Below are positions 37,136 through 48,360 of a stretch of DNA of 64,000 bases, in pieces. Source of the DNA: Apostichopus japonicus (lineage: Eukaryota > Echinodermata > Holothuroidea > Aspidochirotida > Stichopodidae); the NCBI RefSeq assembly GCF_037975245.1, contig NC_092571.1, positions 24,814,564-24,878,563 on the forward strand. Direction: 5' to 3'. The position numbers and the translations under genes were made by a program. Every line of letters begins with the position of its first letter. Position 1 is the first letter of the stretch. Below the pieces are notes generated by a model. The model had not been told where the DNA came from. It saw only the letters and a program-made list of their open reading frames with translations, and searched no databases.

Positions 37136-39235
37136 CCCCTCCCAGCGGAGGAATCAACGAGACAGTGATGATAGTCAAACTATATTTCATTATCAATACA
37201 TTCCAATTAATTAAAATAACAAATGATCATGAAAACGTAAACAAAAGTCATATCAGTCCCAAGTTTTCTTGTACCTGGGAGAAGAATAAAGATTGAAGAG
37301 ATAGTAGATTAATCTTCATTCCAAATTAATTAGGAACCCCAAACAGAATGAAGAAGAAACAAGACTACTATAACATTAAAGTGAACTATTCTGATAGGAA
37401 TGAGTATTGGAAATACTATCAAGCTAAGTTCTTAAACTCTACAAAGAGTTTTCCTATTTTCCAATAATTTTTATTCTACCTTCATAGGCCTTCTTGAAAG
37501 TGACTAAAAGTACTTTGATTGGTGAATTCCATGAGCAGGCCATTGCTTGACCTTGGATTGAAGCATTTACAAAGTTACAACATTTTACAATAGATGTCAG
37601 TATTGCTATACTACCTCCACCAATCAATGTGAAGTAAATATTACAAATTGGATTAGATTCCACTGTTTGTAAGAATATACTCAATTCAGGAAATCTACAG
37701 GGATTTAATCATTTACTTTGTCTTATTTCATCAACTGGTAATGTAACCAGAAATGTAACTAATTGAAGACTGGAAAACCTTTATCTGGTTTTTCCCAAAT
37801 ATCTAGAAATTCTTTTCAAGTATTTCGCAATTTAAATTGTCTGTTATAGTAATCCATGCATCATTTCATCACAAATTACATTTTTTCCAGACTGAAGGCA
37901 ACTGTTCACTCCTTTAAGAAGTAAGTGAGATAGCCTACCACTGTAAAATAATGGTTTAATTCAGCCTAATGTTATATAATAAAACTTGTGCAGTAGCTTT
38001 GACTATTCCGCTACTTATAAGAGGAGTTTGGCTAAATTTGCAGGACGATGTAGACAACTAAATGGTTTGTTTGTAAATCTTGTGAAACCTGTTAAATTTA
38101 CCTTAAATGTATTATCAAAATCTTGCTTGTTTGTATAATTGTGAAAATTGAGAAATTAATATTGCATTGATTGTAACAGAATTTTGTAAATAATTTGTGG
38201 CAGTGACAAGTTTTAGAATGATACTTTTGTTTTAATTTTACCTTTGTAGCATATCACCTATTTATAAATATAATTTTTTTTTAAATTTTTAGAATTGATT
38301 ATAAATGTTACTTTGGTAATATGCATGTTTAATTATGCAATGGACTTAACGTGTGCTTTATCATATGGTTTAAGTACAGGACTTAAAAAGTCTTCACTTA
38401 CCTTGTAATGAAAATTGAAACATTTTCATTGTTTGAATTAAGTCTCTTTTCCTTGGTAGTTATAGAAAAAAAGCATGTTATTTTCAATTATTTCCCACTT
38501 TGTGGGTTTTCTATCTGATGCTGTTTGATTTTATGAGATAAAAATGTCACCATGTTGGTTGATTACTTTACAGTGAGAGATGAGAGCATTCCCGTAAGAA
38601 GAAAGAATGCTTCCTTCACAAAGAGATAAAAGTACATTTCAGTTATTAATTGTAATTGGCTTGTGAAATTTTCATGGCCAGTGTACATCCTCAGACTTCT
38701 ATGATGTTATTTTACATTAGCATGGGAAAGTGAAACAAGGGTAAATCAATGATTCCTTTATTATTATTCTTTTATACTTATAGTTTAGCATTCCTTAATT
38801 GTAAAACTGTGTTTGGTTGGTCGATACGGCAGATAAGACATGGGGCGGGCAGGGGAAGGGGGGGGGGGGGAGGGTTAGGTAGAGTAACTTTAGGAAAGGG
38901 TTTAAACTATCACCTTGATGTCAAAGTGGCTTATGTAGTGCCTTAATTGGTGCCAAAACTTGAAGGCATTCTTAAAAAAAAAGATTTTCTTTGGCTGATG
39001 GATTTTTATTTTATTTATTCTTTGTGTGTGTGTGGTGGTTCAATTTCTAGTAGTAGCCATAGAGTTTACAGGATGACCATGCTCAATGTCTTTTGTTACG
39101 TTATATTTACCTTGTTATTTCTGTGAATGCACTTTAATAGCTTGAAATCAACACTGTACATTGTTTAGTTTTGGTGGAAGGTCGATAACTGCAGATTCTT
39201 GTTAGTTTGATGCAAAAGTCAAAGATGCAACCAAG

Positions 39236-39385
39236 GTATCTGACGGATGATAAGACATGGTAAGACAAATGTCCTGAAAGACAAACGTCCTGAAAGACGT
39301 CTCTCTCTAAACGTTTAAAGTAGCTGAGGGATGATAAGACGTGGGAAGACAATAGTCCTGAAAGACACTTCTGTGTGAATGTTTG
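39236..39385. repeat. Short tandem duplication
   Basis: Two units of about 85 bp sharing GATGATAAGAC, GTCCTGAAAGACA and a TTT-AAAGT end. The shared string GTCCTGAAAGAC occurs three times. Confidence 0.7.
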
Positions 39386-40993
39386 AAGTTTTTTTAAAGT
39401 CCCAGTTACCTTCATCAATCTTCAACCTCAACAAAAAAAACATTGTCAGAATTTAATGCTGTTATTGTTTACATTTTAATGTTTTAAGTGTGTTTGTGTG
39501 ATGAAGGGGATTTTGAAATTAATATAATGTGATGGCAACAGACTACAGTAAGGTATGAATTGGTAGTTGTCATTTATGTTAACATAGTCTATGTTGTGGA
39601 AAGATGTGATGTTTAATAAAATGTTTGTATATTAAATGTCTCAGCAGAAGAAGAATCCAACCCCCAATAGCTTGCGCATTTACGCACAAAATATTTGTAA
39701 AGCTGTTGTCGTAACTGTTTTGTGTCCTATGCCAATGGTTAGCATGAACTGAAGACGTTTAGACCATTTGTCCTGTGAAATGGCAATTTGTTTGTTTTTT
39801 ATTGCAAATCCTCTGATATTAGATTCTATGGTTTTATTACTCTGGACTTTTTTCTGTAATTGTAACAATTTTGTTTAATATGTTCACACACCTTGAGCCA
39901 TCAATCTTAATGCCATTTTCTGAAAGAGTTTAAACGGTCTGAACTTTCTTTCTGTTTATTCCTTTTAGTTTATCATTTTCGAACACAAGCACATTCCTGC
40001 TCATCCCATCTATTTTTGACAACTTTACGTGTTTTTAGTATTTCTCTGTTCTTGTATCTTACAATATTCGGGTCTCTTCTCCCCATACTTTGGATTGTCT
40101 TGATGTATTGCAGATGGTAATTGTTTGTATAACACTGTACTGACTTGGTTCTAAAACCTGTCAACTTCATCCTTAGGATGACTTTCTGCCAAGATAATCG
40201 TGAACTACAAGTTTGATTTTTTCCGTGAATAAGTGGTTTTTATTAAAAAAGGTGATGTCATATTTTATAATTATTATTTTAATTAATTATTTGGAAGCGT
40301 ATTTACAACTAAGTATGATTTACTGTGTGATTTTCAATTGCCAAAAGAAGGTTAGTAATTTTTTAGTTTTAATTTCATAGTTGACATTTCCATAGTTCAC
40401 TTGTAATTAGTTATTTCCCTTGAACTTTGCATTTTCCGGGAATTTTTTTTATGGTAAACCACACAAGTATATCTTTCATGTAAGGAATCTTATTGTAGAT
40501 AAAGTGCCTTACTGTTATTGAGTATTGCCAATAGTAGAATCCCCTACAATTAACGGTAGAAACTATAAATGAAAAAATCAACTTGTAGGTGTATTTTATG
40601 GTATATTTGTCAAGCGATCAATTGATCACTTTAGTGAATTTTAATTTATTGGTATAGACTAATTTCTCTCAAGTTTTTATTAATTGATTCTGTGCTTAGT
40701 TAAGTAATTCCCTTATTGATTAATCTATTGATTGAATGATCGATCTTTAACCTGATAGATTAATTGGACAAATGCACTTTTATTTTAGTGATAATTAGAT
40801 TAATAAATTGATTGATTTAGATCTTGATCGGATTCGATGGTAATGCACCCAATTGACTACTGGTGACCATGTTCCATATTAGTGAAACTAGATAATGAGT
40901 GGACTTATTATTATTTTTATTCAACTATTAGGTATTTTAATATGATTTTAAGACTGCTTGCTGTGTCAAAGGGAAGCTTATGTTGATTGATGA

Positions 40994-40999
40994 AATAAA
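40994..40999 (+). promoter_or_regulatory. Candidate rootletin poly(A) signal
   Basis: AATAAA followed 20-45 bases later by the GU-rich TTTGTCATTTTGTCTGTTGT, the best signal-plus-downstream-element pair after the stop codon. It would give a 3' UTR of about 3.9 kb. A weaker AATAAA at 37285 would give a short one. Confidence 0.4.
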
Positions 41000-41132
41000 A
41001 GAATGAATCTCACAGAAAGCTTTGTCATTTTGTCTGTTGTCAACCCTGAGTAGAATATTGTACCAAAGATTGATATTCATAAACTTTGAAGAAAAAACAA
41101 GTCAATCAACTTAACAATGGTAAAAGTAAGTT

Positions 41133-41172
41133 GGCCTGACGTTTCGATCCTAGCAGGATCTTCTTCAAAGGC
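41133..41172 (-). ncRNA. Hammerhead-ribozyme-like motif (Penelope-associated type)
   Basis: Read on the minus strand: GCCU, then UUGAAGAA, a hairpin GAUCCU-GCU-AGGAUC, then GAAACGUC and AGGC. This follows the hammerhead order: stem I, core, stem II, GAAA, minimal stem III, cleavage triplet GUC, stem I. GCCU and AGGC pair fully. The first core base is U rather than the required C, and one extra A precedes stem II, so this copy is probably inactive. Minimal stem III hammerheads that act as dimers are known from Penelope-like elements; the assignment here is inference. Confidence 0.45.
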
Positions 41173-41452
41173 TAAATGACAAGTAACAGACGGGACAAAA
41201 ACACACAGAATACAGACAGGTTAATGAGCACGGTGAACACAATGAGATAGATGAAAGGGGATTATAAGTAGACAAGGGATGGAGAGAAGAAAGAAAGAAA
41301 CCAACAGGGGAAGAGGAGAGGTAGGAGATAAACTGTGGAGAGACAAAGAGAGGATTAAGGGAAGGGGTAGGGAATAAACTGGAGAAGGACAAAGACAGAA
41401 AGGTGTGGAGAAAAAAAGGGTGGAAGAGAGCTATGAGAAGAGGAGTGATTGA

Positions 41453-41467
41453 GGGGGGGGGGGGGGG
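41453..41467 (+). repeat. 15-base poly-G run
   Basis: The longest of many G or C homopolymers in this AT-rich window, at the end of a purine-rich (GA) stretch from about 41230. Confidence 0.95.
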
Positions 41468-41499
41468 TATTTAGAGAAATTCGTTGGCGTCCATAATCC

Positions 41500-41778
41500 A
41501 TAGTCGCACATAGAAGATTGAGATTGTTCGGTCATGTAGCAAGACTCCAGGAGGACGCTCCAGCAATGGTTACTTTAAGAGAAGCATTGAGACATATTGC
41601 TAAACCAGTAGGAAGGCCCGTGACTACCTTGCTTGGAAAAATAAAGTCGCAATTGTAAGGACGTTAACATTAACAATTTCGAGGAAGCAATAAACCTTGC
41701 GCAAGATCATGATACGTGGCGGAGGTTAATCACTGAGCATTTCGGATAGACTCAACTCACTACTACTACTACTACTAC
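41500..41778 (+). pseudogene. LINE ORF2 C-terminal fragment with TAC repeat tail
   Basis: Frame from 41506 reads AHRRLRLFGHVARLQEDAPA and later AKPVGRPVTTLLGKIKSQL, then a one-base shift leads to KDVNINNFEEAINLAQDHDT WRRLITEHFG and a stop at 41749. The LFGHVARL, GRP and WRRL blocks are the usual end of non-LTR retrotransposon reverse transcriptase proteins. A TACTACTACTAC tail at 41758-41778 fits a LINE 3' end. 5'-truncated and dead. Confidence 0.75.
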
Positions 41779-41779
41779 A

Positions 41780-42600
41780 TTACTTCGCGTCTCATACTGA
41801 CATACTGAGGAATATTAATGTATCCCTTTTGGAATGTTTATTGATGGTTTGCTAGTTTCGCCCTCTGGTCTCTCTTTTGGGGCTTCATAAAACTATATTG
41901 CAACATCCCGATTGACAAAATGAACTCTAATGACGCGGAAAGGCATGACAACTTTCGGCCAGAGCCGCATACAATACATGTGTAGGTTGGGCCATATATT
42001 AAAGTACCGGTATGGCTTGTCCTTGGGGCAACATAAAATACAGGCCTAACTCAAACATATCCAGAGCGGGAGAAACCTAGTCATAGAAAAACAAGACTTG
42101 AAAATTCACACCGTGTATTGTTGCAACAATATATTGTACCCGCTTAATGTTATGTAGAAGTATAGATGTCATTTCTCATTTCTTATGTAATGTTAAAATT
42201 TAACAAACAGTTCTCCTTTAAAATTGTTATTTCGCAATCACTGAGACGTGAACATGTGTATACGCACATTCCACGGAAGTTGCTTCCACAGTTAGGTTAG
42301 TAGGTTCTACATTTAGGCCGTCTTCCATGGCTTGCTTTTCGCTTCCTTTGCTCAACTTTTTAGGGGAATGGTGTTACTGTAGCTTAAAATGCGGAGAATA
42401 ATCACGAGATTCATAATTTGCTATGCCAACAACAGGATTGTTGCACATTACTCTAAAAATGCAGTAAAACTGTAGTATTTTAATTGATTATGGGACATGC
42501 CTGATTTTAGGCAACTGACCAATCATAGGGCTGCTTCTCGCGACCTTTTGACCCGGCCCGAACTTATTTTGTTTACATCTACTGTGGCGAGCCTAAATCA
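41780..42600. other. Intergenic, no gene seen
   Basis: AT-rich sequence with no open frame of interest. The segment 42312-42366 is an inverted partial copy of 46660-46716. The last part before 42600 is locally GC-richer (GACCCGGCCCGAAC), as could be expected before a first exon. Confidence 0.5.
42312..42366 (-). repeat. Inverted repeat arm, partner at 46660
   Basis: On the minus strand it reads CCCTAAAAAGTTGAGCAAA, a variable middle, then CATGGAAGACGGCCTAA. The plus strand at 46660-46716 carries CCCTAAAAAATTGAGCAAA and the same second block around a different middle. Confidence 0.6.
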
Positions 42601-42654
42601 CGCACTGTCTGCATATAGAGCCTGTAGCCCATCCATTGCTCCAATCTATCGGAG

Positions 42655-42691
42655 ATGGCAGTCCAAATGATCAGAAAACGTTTTGACAAAG
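42655..42691 (+). CDS. Candidate first coding exon (SCO1 or other gene)
   Basis: ATG at 42655 opens MAVQMIRKRFDK and a split codon before a strong donor AAAG|GTAAGA. The basic start would suit a mitochondrial presequence, so it may be exon 1 of the SCO gene downstream. Against this, its phase (1) does not fit the favoured SCO acceptor at 48205 (phase 0), although a weaker acceptor at 48224 would fit. It could instead start the decayed Cys/His-rich gene at 43287. Confidence 0.35.
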
Positions 42692-43286
42692 GTAAGAATA
42701 GAATAACTGTAGACGCCAAAAAAAAATCGTGAAATATATGTGTACACTTGTATGATATTGTAGGCAAATGAGGTCGAAATTTCTGTTGATTAAGTACGTA
42801 GGCCGACGCTGCAAAGTTGTAACGCATAACGCCGGTTGGGATTGCGATATTGCATTAGCCTACATTATATATCTGCCTGACCAAAGTCTTCGTTGACGTT
42901 AGACTTAGCAAACAATATAGGCTATGCATATGCTTGGCCTAGTTTATGATATCCTTATAGTACGGACGATTGAACGTTGGTACATCCAATGTTGTTTATT
43001 CCTAGATTTCTAATCGAGGAATTGCTGCAATGAACAGGGTTGACTTTCGTATCAATTTGTATTGGCGTAGGCCTACGCCTAATGTTAGTTGTTGCTCCTA
43101 TTAAGTTTTAGCATAAAAAATAATCAGAACCATCCTTGGCATGGGCCTACTTAACTGATGGTGACGTTAGATCGTAGATGGTATACTTGCTCAGACTAAC
43201 CCTAATGATTAGCCTACTGGCATAGATGCTAGACTTATCCTTTTGCCAAATTTGCTTGATTTATAATTGTAATTACTGTAACTGTA

Positions 43287-45131
43287 CATTAGATGCAATA
43301 GGGCTAGGCGCTGCACAAGTCAATAAGAGACAAAGAAGTTTTGATAAAACAACCAAGGCTTTGCAAAGTACCATAACAGTAGGATCTGTTCAAGTGGATT
43401 GCACTTGGCCTACCCTCTATCCCATGGACCAGGAAAGCAGCCACTGTGCCTCACACTCCACATCGACTAGCTATGGTTATGAATGCTTGAACTAGTAACG
43501 TTCCAGCTTTTTGTTTTATTTTGCTATTTTCTCTAACAGTTCCATGATGACTTCTCACAAATGTGCATTCCATTGTGCTGGGAAGATTGGGCCATTAATG
43601 AGGTTCACCCCAATCAGTTGGTCTAAAGTTATTGCCAGTGCTGAGGAATGGTGCAAATTATCTGACCCACAGTGTGATGTTGCTCACAAAGTTCTATCCA
43701 CCTGCAAAGAACAGCCTGACAGCTTTGAGGACATCTTCTAACATCATGATTGCTATGCGGCTTTTACCAACAAAACAGATATTATCAGAGCCAAGAAATG
43801 ACAGATGAAATAACCTCAACATAAAGCAGTTGAAGGTAAGAAGTTTGTCAAAATGCATTTTGTTATGAGTTAAAGGTATACTGTATTGATCCCAAATATG
43901 CCTCATTTTCAAATATGGTAACTTTTGGTCAAAATTCTTTAACTTTTTTTATTACCACCCTGGAGGAAATTTACCTCACCAGGACATTCAGTCATCTTGT
44001 ATGCTCATGTAGTATGTCTAAGAACAAATTGGAAAGTAAAGACCCACAGGGAACGATTTTTTGAAAACTTGTTGTTCTAAATTATAGCATGCTATAATTT
44101 GGGGCTAATACAGACTACCTTTAAACAGTAATGAAATACAGAAACATGTCAATGAACACAAACAAATTGATTTAATGATGTGATGTAACACTTCTTGGAT
44201 CAATTCACTTGTTGGAACTTTAAAAGCTCATTTCCCTTGCATACAATGTAATTGAACTGCTTGAATTTACATTGGTATGTGAATATGTGGTCAATAAGTA
44301 CTGCAGATTTCTAGAAGATTTAATGTGAGCAAAAAGGGCCTTTTATTGTTTGATTCCCAAATGTTCTTTTTATGCCTGATCCTGGTATTTAGATATCCTG
44401 TCTTGAAGGTAGTTGCCTCTAAGTCATGATTTTGTTAAATGAGTTTATCTGATTACACATGAAATTGGGAATTGAAGAATTGTTAGAAAACCTGCAGTGC
44501 AATATGAATTTTGAAAACATTAGGTGAAATGAAGGAAGAAAAGACCATTAGACATCTTGTTATCATTTATGAATTTTAAAATGAGGCTAGTTTGTTATGA
44601 CTATCAACAAAAAAGGATGTTCAATCATCATTTTAGCTTTAATCTGTTAGCAGAAAGGAATAATTTGAAATTGATAAAGATCAGTTGTATGTTTTCTAAA
44701 TTGAGTGAGGCTTCACTGTGCTATGTGTCATGCTGCCATTTCTAAGACAAAAATAATTTTCTGTGCAACGAATAGTCAGTGTCTGTTGGGCCCACATAAA
44801 ATGTGAGAAAAGCTGTCACTCACAGACATCTCTGAAAAGGAATTGTTCCAACTCAACATAGGAATGTCATACACAAAAAACATATCAACCCAACAAAGCA
44901 ACTGTAAGTCACTTTCAGATATAGGAGGTATCCTGAGGGATTTTAATTGCTTTACATTTTCTTAATTTGATTTCAGATCTAGATACCTCTATGGAAGAAG
45001 ATCAACAAACAGAAACTGATGAACCTCTGGAAAAACAACTCCTATCATCAACGTTGGCTTCTTCCTCATCAAGGTCACAGAATGTGCTATCAGAGGAGTG
45101 TATAATCTATAATATGAAGGAAGGCCTTTAG
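43287..45131 (+). pseudogene. Decayed multi-exon Cys/His-rich gene
   Basis: A first segment (43287-43495) reads VNKRQRSFDKTTKALQSTIT and ends in TAG. The second (43541-43835) reads HKCAFHCAGKIGPLMRFTPI SWSKV, then after a TAA the same frame continues HHDCYAAFTNKTDIIRAKK, with TGA at 43799 and TAA at 43811. Its end has an intact donor (AAG|GTAAGA-like, 43836) in phase 1 that fits an acceptor at 44976, where LDTSMEEDQQTETDEPLEKQ to NVLSEECIIYN runs to a TAG at 45129. C..HC, H..CY..FT and ECII spacings resemble repeated zinc-binding segments of a family common in marine invertebrates. Retained intron means it was not a processed copy. I cannot name the family. Confidence 0.5.
43870..44124 (+). 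mobile_element. MITE copy 1 with TTAA flanks
   Basis: The element 43874-44120 begins AGGTATACTGTATTGATCCC and ends with the imperfect inverse GGGGCTAATACAGACTACCT (15 of 20 pairs agree), and both sides carry TTAA. An inverted copy lies at 47117-47355. TTAA duplications recall piggyBac, but the terminal AGG is not the usual piggyBac CCY end, so superfamily is open. No coding capacity. Confidence 0.75.
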
Positions 45132-46650
45132 CAAATCTAACTAACCAGCAATTATAATTTATTTCCAGAGTCATCATCAAATTGCTTAAAAAAGTATCAT
45201 CTATTTGCAAGTACCCTATGTTTTTGTTGCTTTCAAATGTGAAATATAACTACATAAGTGAAACAAGTGTGAAAAATTAGTGGGGATATACATTGGTGTA
45301 CATACAGAAATGCACATTGATGAAAAATATTAATTCTAATAAAAAACCAACTTCCCACTTCGTTTGACCTAAAGTCTGTCGCCCTCTATTTATCTAGGCT
45401 ACATGTCACTGTTTTCAGCCACATGTGGATTCGATGCAAACAGTGACATAAGTATTACAGGTCATGTGACGTTTGTTCATCCACTCAGCTGGATCAGATT
45501 GTGACACTTGTGAATCAGTCTTCCCTCCCGTTCTGAATCGTTTGGTTCGGTAGTAGCCCTGGCTCCGATCATTGTGGTCGTACTTGTATCTGTTTTGTAT
45601 TCGTCTTTTGTACACTATTGTATGTATAGTTATAGGACACTACTTCCGTATTGAGACCTCGTTTGTGACCATTTTTGTTTAAGTGCATGTTTTCTACCTA
45701 TTATTGAGGCTTCGTCCCGATGTATTGTTTGTACCGTGGCTGATTATAGTAATAGATTGCAAAATCTCAGCGCTCCTTTTTTACTCTTTAATCTATGTGT
45801 TATATTCTTTGCATGCAATAGCGAGGTTCAAGACTCGTCCTTATTAACACACTGCCATCGAAGCCACATTTGTTTCCATACCACCACCAGTCCTCAGTAG
45901 GGAATATTCAGGCACCAACCCCACCCCCCCCCCAAATACCCAGAATCTTAGAGTGAGTTAACGTTACAATATGCCCTATAATTTATACAGAAAGCTGAAG
46001 CAAGTGTATCATGAATTTCTGACCACCAGAAATCTATTTATACCACAGAAACCAAAGAAAAGTTGTTATGAAACTGGTCTCAATCAAGAATAATACATTC
46101 CTATCAAGATTCGAGGTTAAAGCTCAAGTAGATATAGAGATATCACAGCTAAAGTTCCTTCTGGTCAATCCTAAAAAACGACAAAATGTTTGGTAACCTT
46201 GGCAACAGCAATACTTTCTGAAGTCATCATAATAGCATTGAATATTCTATGATACAAGATTTCACATGTGTATGTAACTTTCAGTCATAAATTATTACAT
46301 ACAACCTCTGCATTGTTTCTTAAACAGGTCGGTAGATTTTCTTAAAAAGTCTAATCAACGAGTAAAGGGCGCCCTCTATTTGGTTTTCTGTTAATAGTTC
46401 CCCCAGTCAGTATCGGACAAATTTCAAATTTGGTGGGCTTTTTGTTCTCCAGAAGACCCTTCATAGAGATTGTTTTATATTACTCTACTCTTCCACCCTG
46501 GCTATTAAAAAAACTTCCAAATTCATCATAGCCATATATGGGCAGCTAGCCGCCATTTTGGTTCTTGGCACAGCCGTGTGCACATTTGGTGGCTGCCAAC
46601 AAACAGAAAACCAAACCTTATATCAAATTGTACTCATTTTCACTCAAATC
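45132..46650. other. Noncoding, no gene seen
   Basis: Mixed AT-rich sequence. A block around 45380-45900 is more evenly composed and could be an old LTR or similar, but I found no matching second copy, TG..CA ends with duplication, or primer site. A 10-C run sits at 45924-45933. Confidence 0.4.
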
Positions 46651-46659
46651 AAGTATTCC

Positions 46660-46716
46660 CTAAAAAATTGAGCAAAATCCAAAAACTAAGCACTTTTTTG
46701 GCACATGGAAGACGGC
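46660..46716 (+). repeat. Inverted repeat arm, partner at 42312
   Basis: CCCTAAAAAATTGAGCAAA and CATGGAAGACGGCCTAA blocks match the minus strand of 42312-42366. A 100-codon ORF spans this arm but has no recognisable content. Confidence 0.6.
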
Positions 46717-47111
46717 CTAATTGTTACGTTACGAAAAAAGTGGTTCCCTGCTTAAACATGTTGTCTGCTATGCAAAGGATTCCAACTATTTCAACGCTGA
46801 AACCATGTTTTCTACTTCAGCAGACAATTTCAAGGAGCTGTAGTAATCTTCCAGTGTGTTCGATGGTAATTTATAACTAACACAATATATTTTGTTTTAT
46901 TGTGGCTTGTGTTTTGAAGACTGTCAGAAAGTAGCCTGCGTTACGTTTGTTTTGTACCAGTTTCGCGAAATACATAGGCCTACGTTTATTTCTATTCTTT
47001 CATTCATTCATGAATTGTCTTCCACAAAACAGCAGGGCAAACGGAAAACACACAACTTAATGATCACTGAAAAAAATGTTGTAAAGTGGAAGTATGATCA
47101 ATGTCCAAATT

Positions 47112-47359
47112 TTAAAAGGTAGTCTGTATAGGCTAGGCCCCAAATTGTAGCATGCTATAATTGCTAGAAGTTTTCAGAAAGTACTATCCTAGAGGTTTTA
47201 ACTATACAAATTTGTTCTCAGACATTCTAATGAACATATGTTTGAATGTCCCAGGGAGGTAACCTCCAGGGTGATAACAAAAATTGTTTAAGGATTTTGA
47301 CCAAAGGTGACCATATATGAAAATCTGGCGTACTTGGGGCCAATACAGCATACCTTTGA
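47112..47359 (-). mobile_element. MITE copy 2, inverted
   Basis: The element 47117-47355 is the reverse complement of copy 1 with moderate divergence; shared strings include ATTATAGCATGCTA, CACCCTGGAGG and AGAACAAATT. Ends AGGTAGTCTGTATA and ATACAGCATACCT. Flanked by TTAA on the left and TTGA, a one-base change, on the right. Confidence 0.75.
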
Positions 47360-48204
47360 GGTACCTTTGCAGTGCAATCATATAAAGCAGATAGCCTTTC
47401 CCTGGCCTAGCTTACTTATTATAAAATGCTGAAGTCGAAGCTAACTGACATTCCAATCGGCTATGATATTTTTTGTAGTGTTGGCTAGGGAGTTATGTCA
47501 GAACACCACAGAACAATAATGCCAATGTTACTTATTTTGTACTTATGTTGTCTGAACTTGACTTGACTTAAATCTTGCTTTTACTAAATTACTAGTCCGA
47601 TTAAACGGAAGAACAGGAAATACTGAAAGGCTAGTACAGTTGTTTATAATGAACATTAGTGATGAGTTGACAATGATTGAAGCAGACCCCATGTTATCAA
47701 TATATCAAGATAGGACGACACTACTTTGGTACAAATCTCTTATTTCCTGGGTTTGATTGTTCCATTTATTTATTAGGGGTATTTTACAGCAACAGGCTTG
47801 TTTGTCATTTCCAAATTATTTTGAGAATGACAATACTCAACCCTTACTAAGTTTAATTAATTAAAATTAATCTGAGACGAAATAGAGTTTTCACAATTAC
47901 ACTAGTCAGGTGTATTTTCAAAAGAAAAACTACTTGGTTGCTATAAAATACCACTAATAAATTAATGGAATATTCCAATGGAAAAAGGTTGGGGGGAGGG
48001 GGGGAGGGAGAGCGTAGGAATAAGAGACTTGATCCCTAATCTGAATAAGAAAGTATGCTAAATGTACCAAATAGTATGTATGGTTGTTTTATATGAGTGA
48101 CAGTGACATCAGTATTCTTTCAGTAATTTTATGTGGAGGTTTACTCCAGTTGTTATTAGAAATATAATTGCTTATCTTTTCCTTCGTCTTTTATTATACT
48201 GAAG
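47360..48204. other. Noncoding, probable SCO 5' flank or intron
   Basis: AT-rich, with a G-rich stretch near 47988-48010. No exon with a phase-0 donor and presequence-like translation was found. Confidence 0.4.
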
Positions 48205-48360
48205 TGTTGGAGTGGTATTCAAGTTGTCAACTACCAAAAAACAGCTAGGAATAAAGCGATATGGTCATACAGACCTGTGCATCTCCAGAGACAAGACTGG
48301 CACATCATCAAGAGAACTTTAGCAAGTAAAAGGAAAGATCCAAAGACTGGACGAAAAGGG
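48205..48360 (+). CDS. SCO1: SCO exon, N-terminal matrix-side region
   Basis: Phase 0 at both ends if the acceptor is TACTGAAG (48204). Reads [20 protein letters not shown] to [12 protein letters not shown], poorly conserved but basic, leading directly into the membrane helix exon. There is no in-frame ATG before the upstream stop, so an earlier exon is required. An alternative acceptor lies at 48223. Confidence 0.75.

Larger units (their letters stand above)
37136..41040 (+). other. Rootletin 3' UTR and downstream sequence
   Basis: AT-rich sequence without coding signal. Candidate AATAAA signals lie at 37285, 39615 and 40994. It holds a 13-G run at 38858-38870 and a small duplication at 39236-39385. 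How much is transcribed cannot be told from sequence. Confidence 0.55.

Noticed and set aside
45380-45900. Possible solo LTR
   Set aside because: No second copy, no clear TG..CA ends with target-site duplication and no primer binding site.
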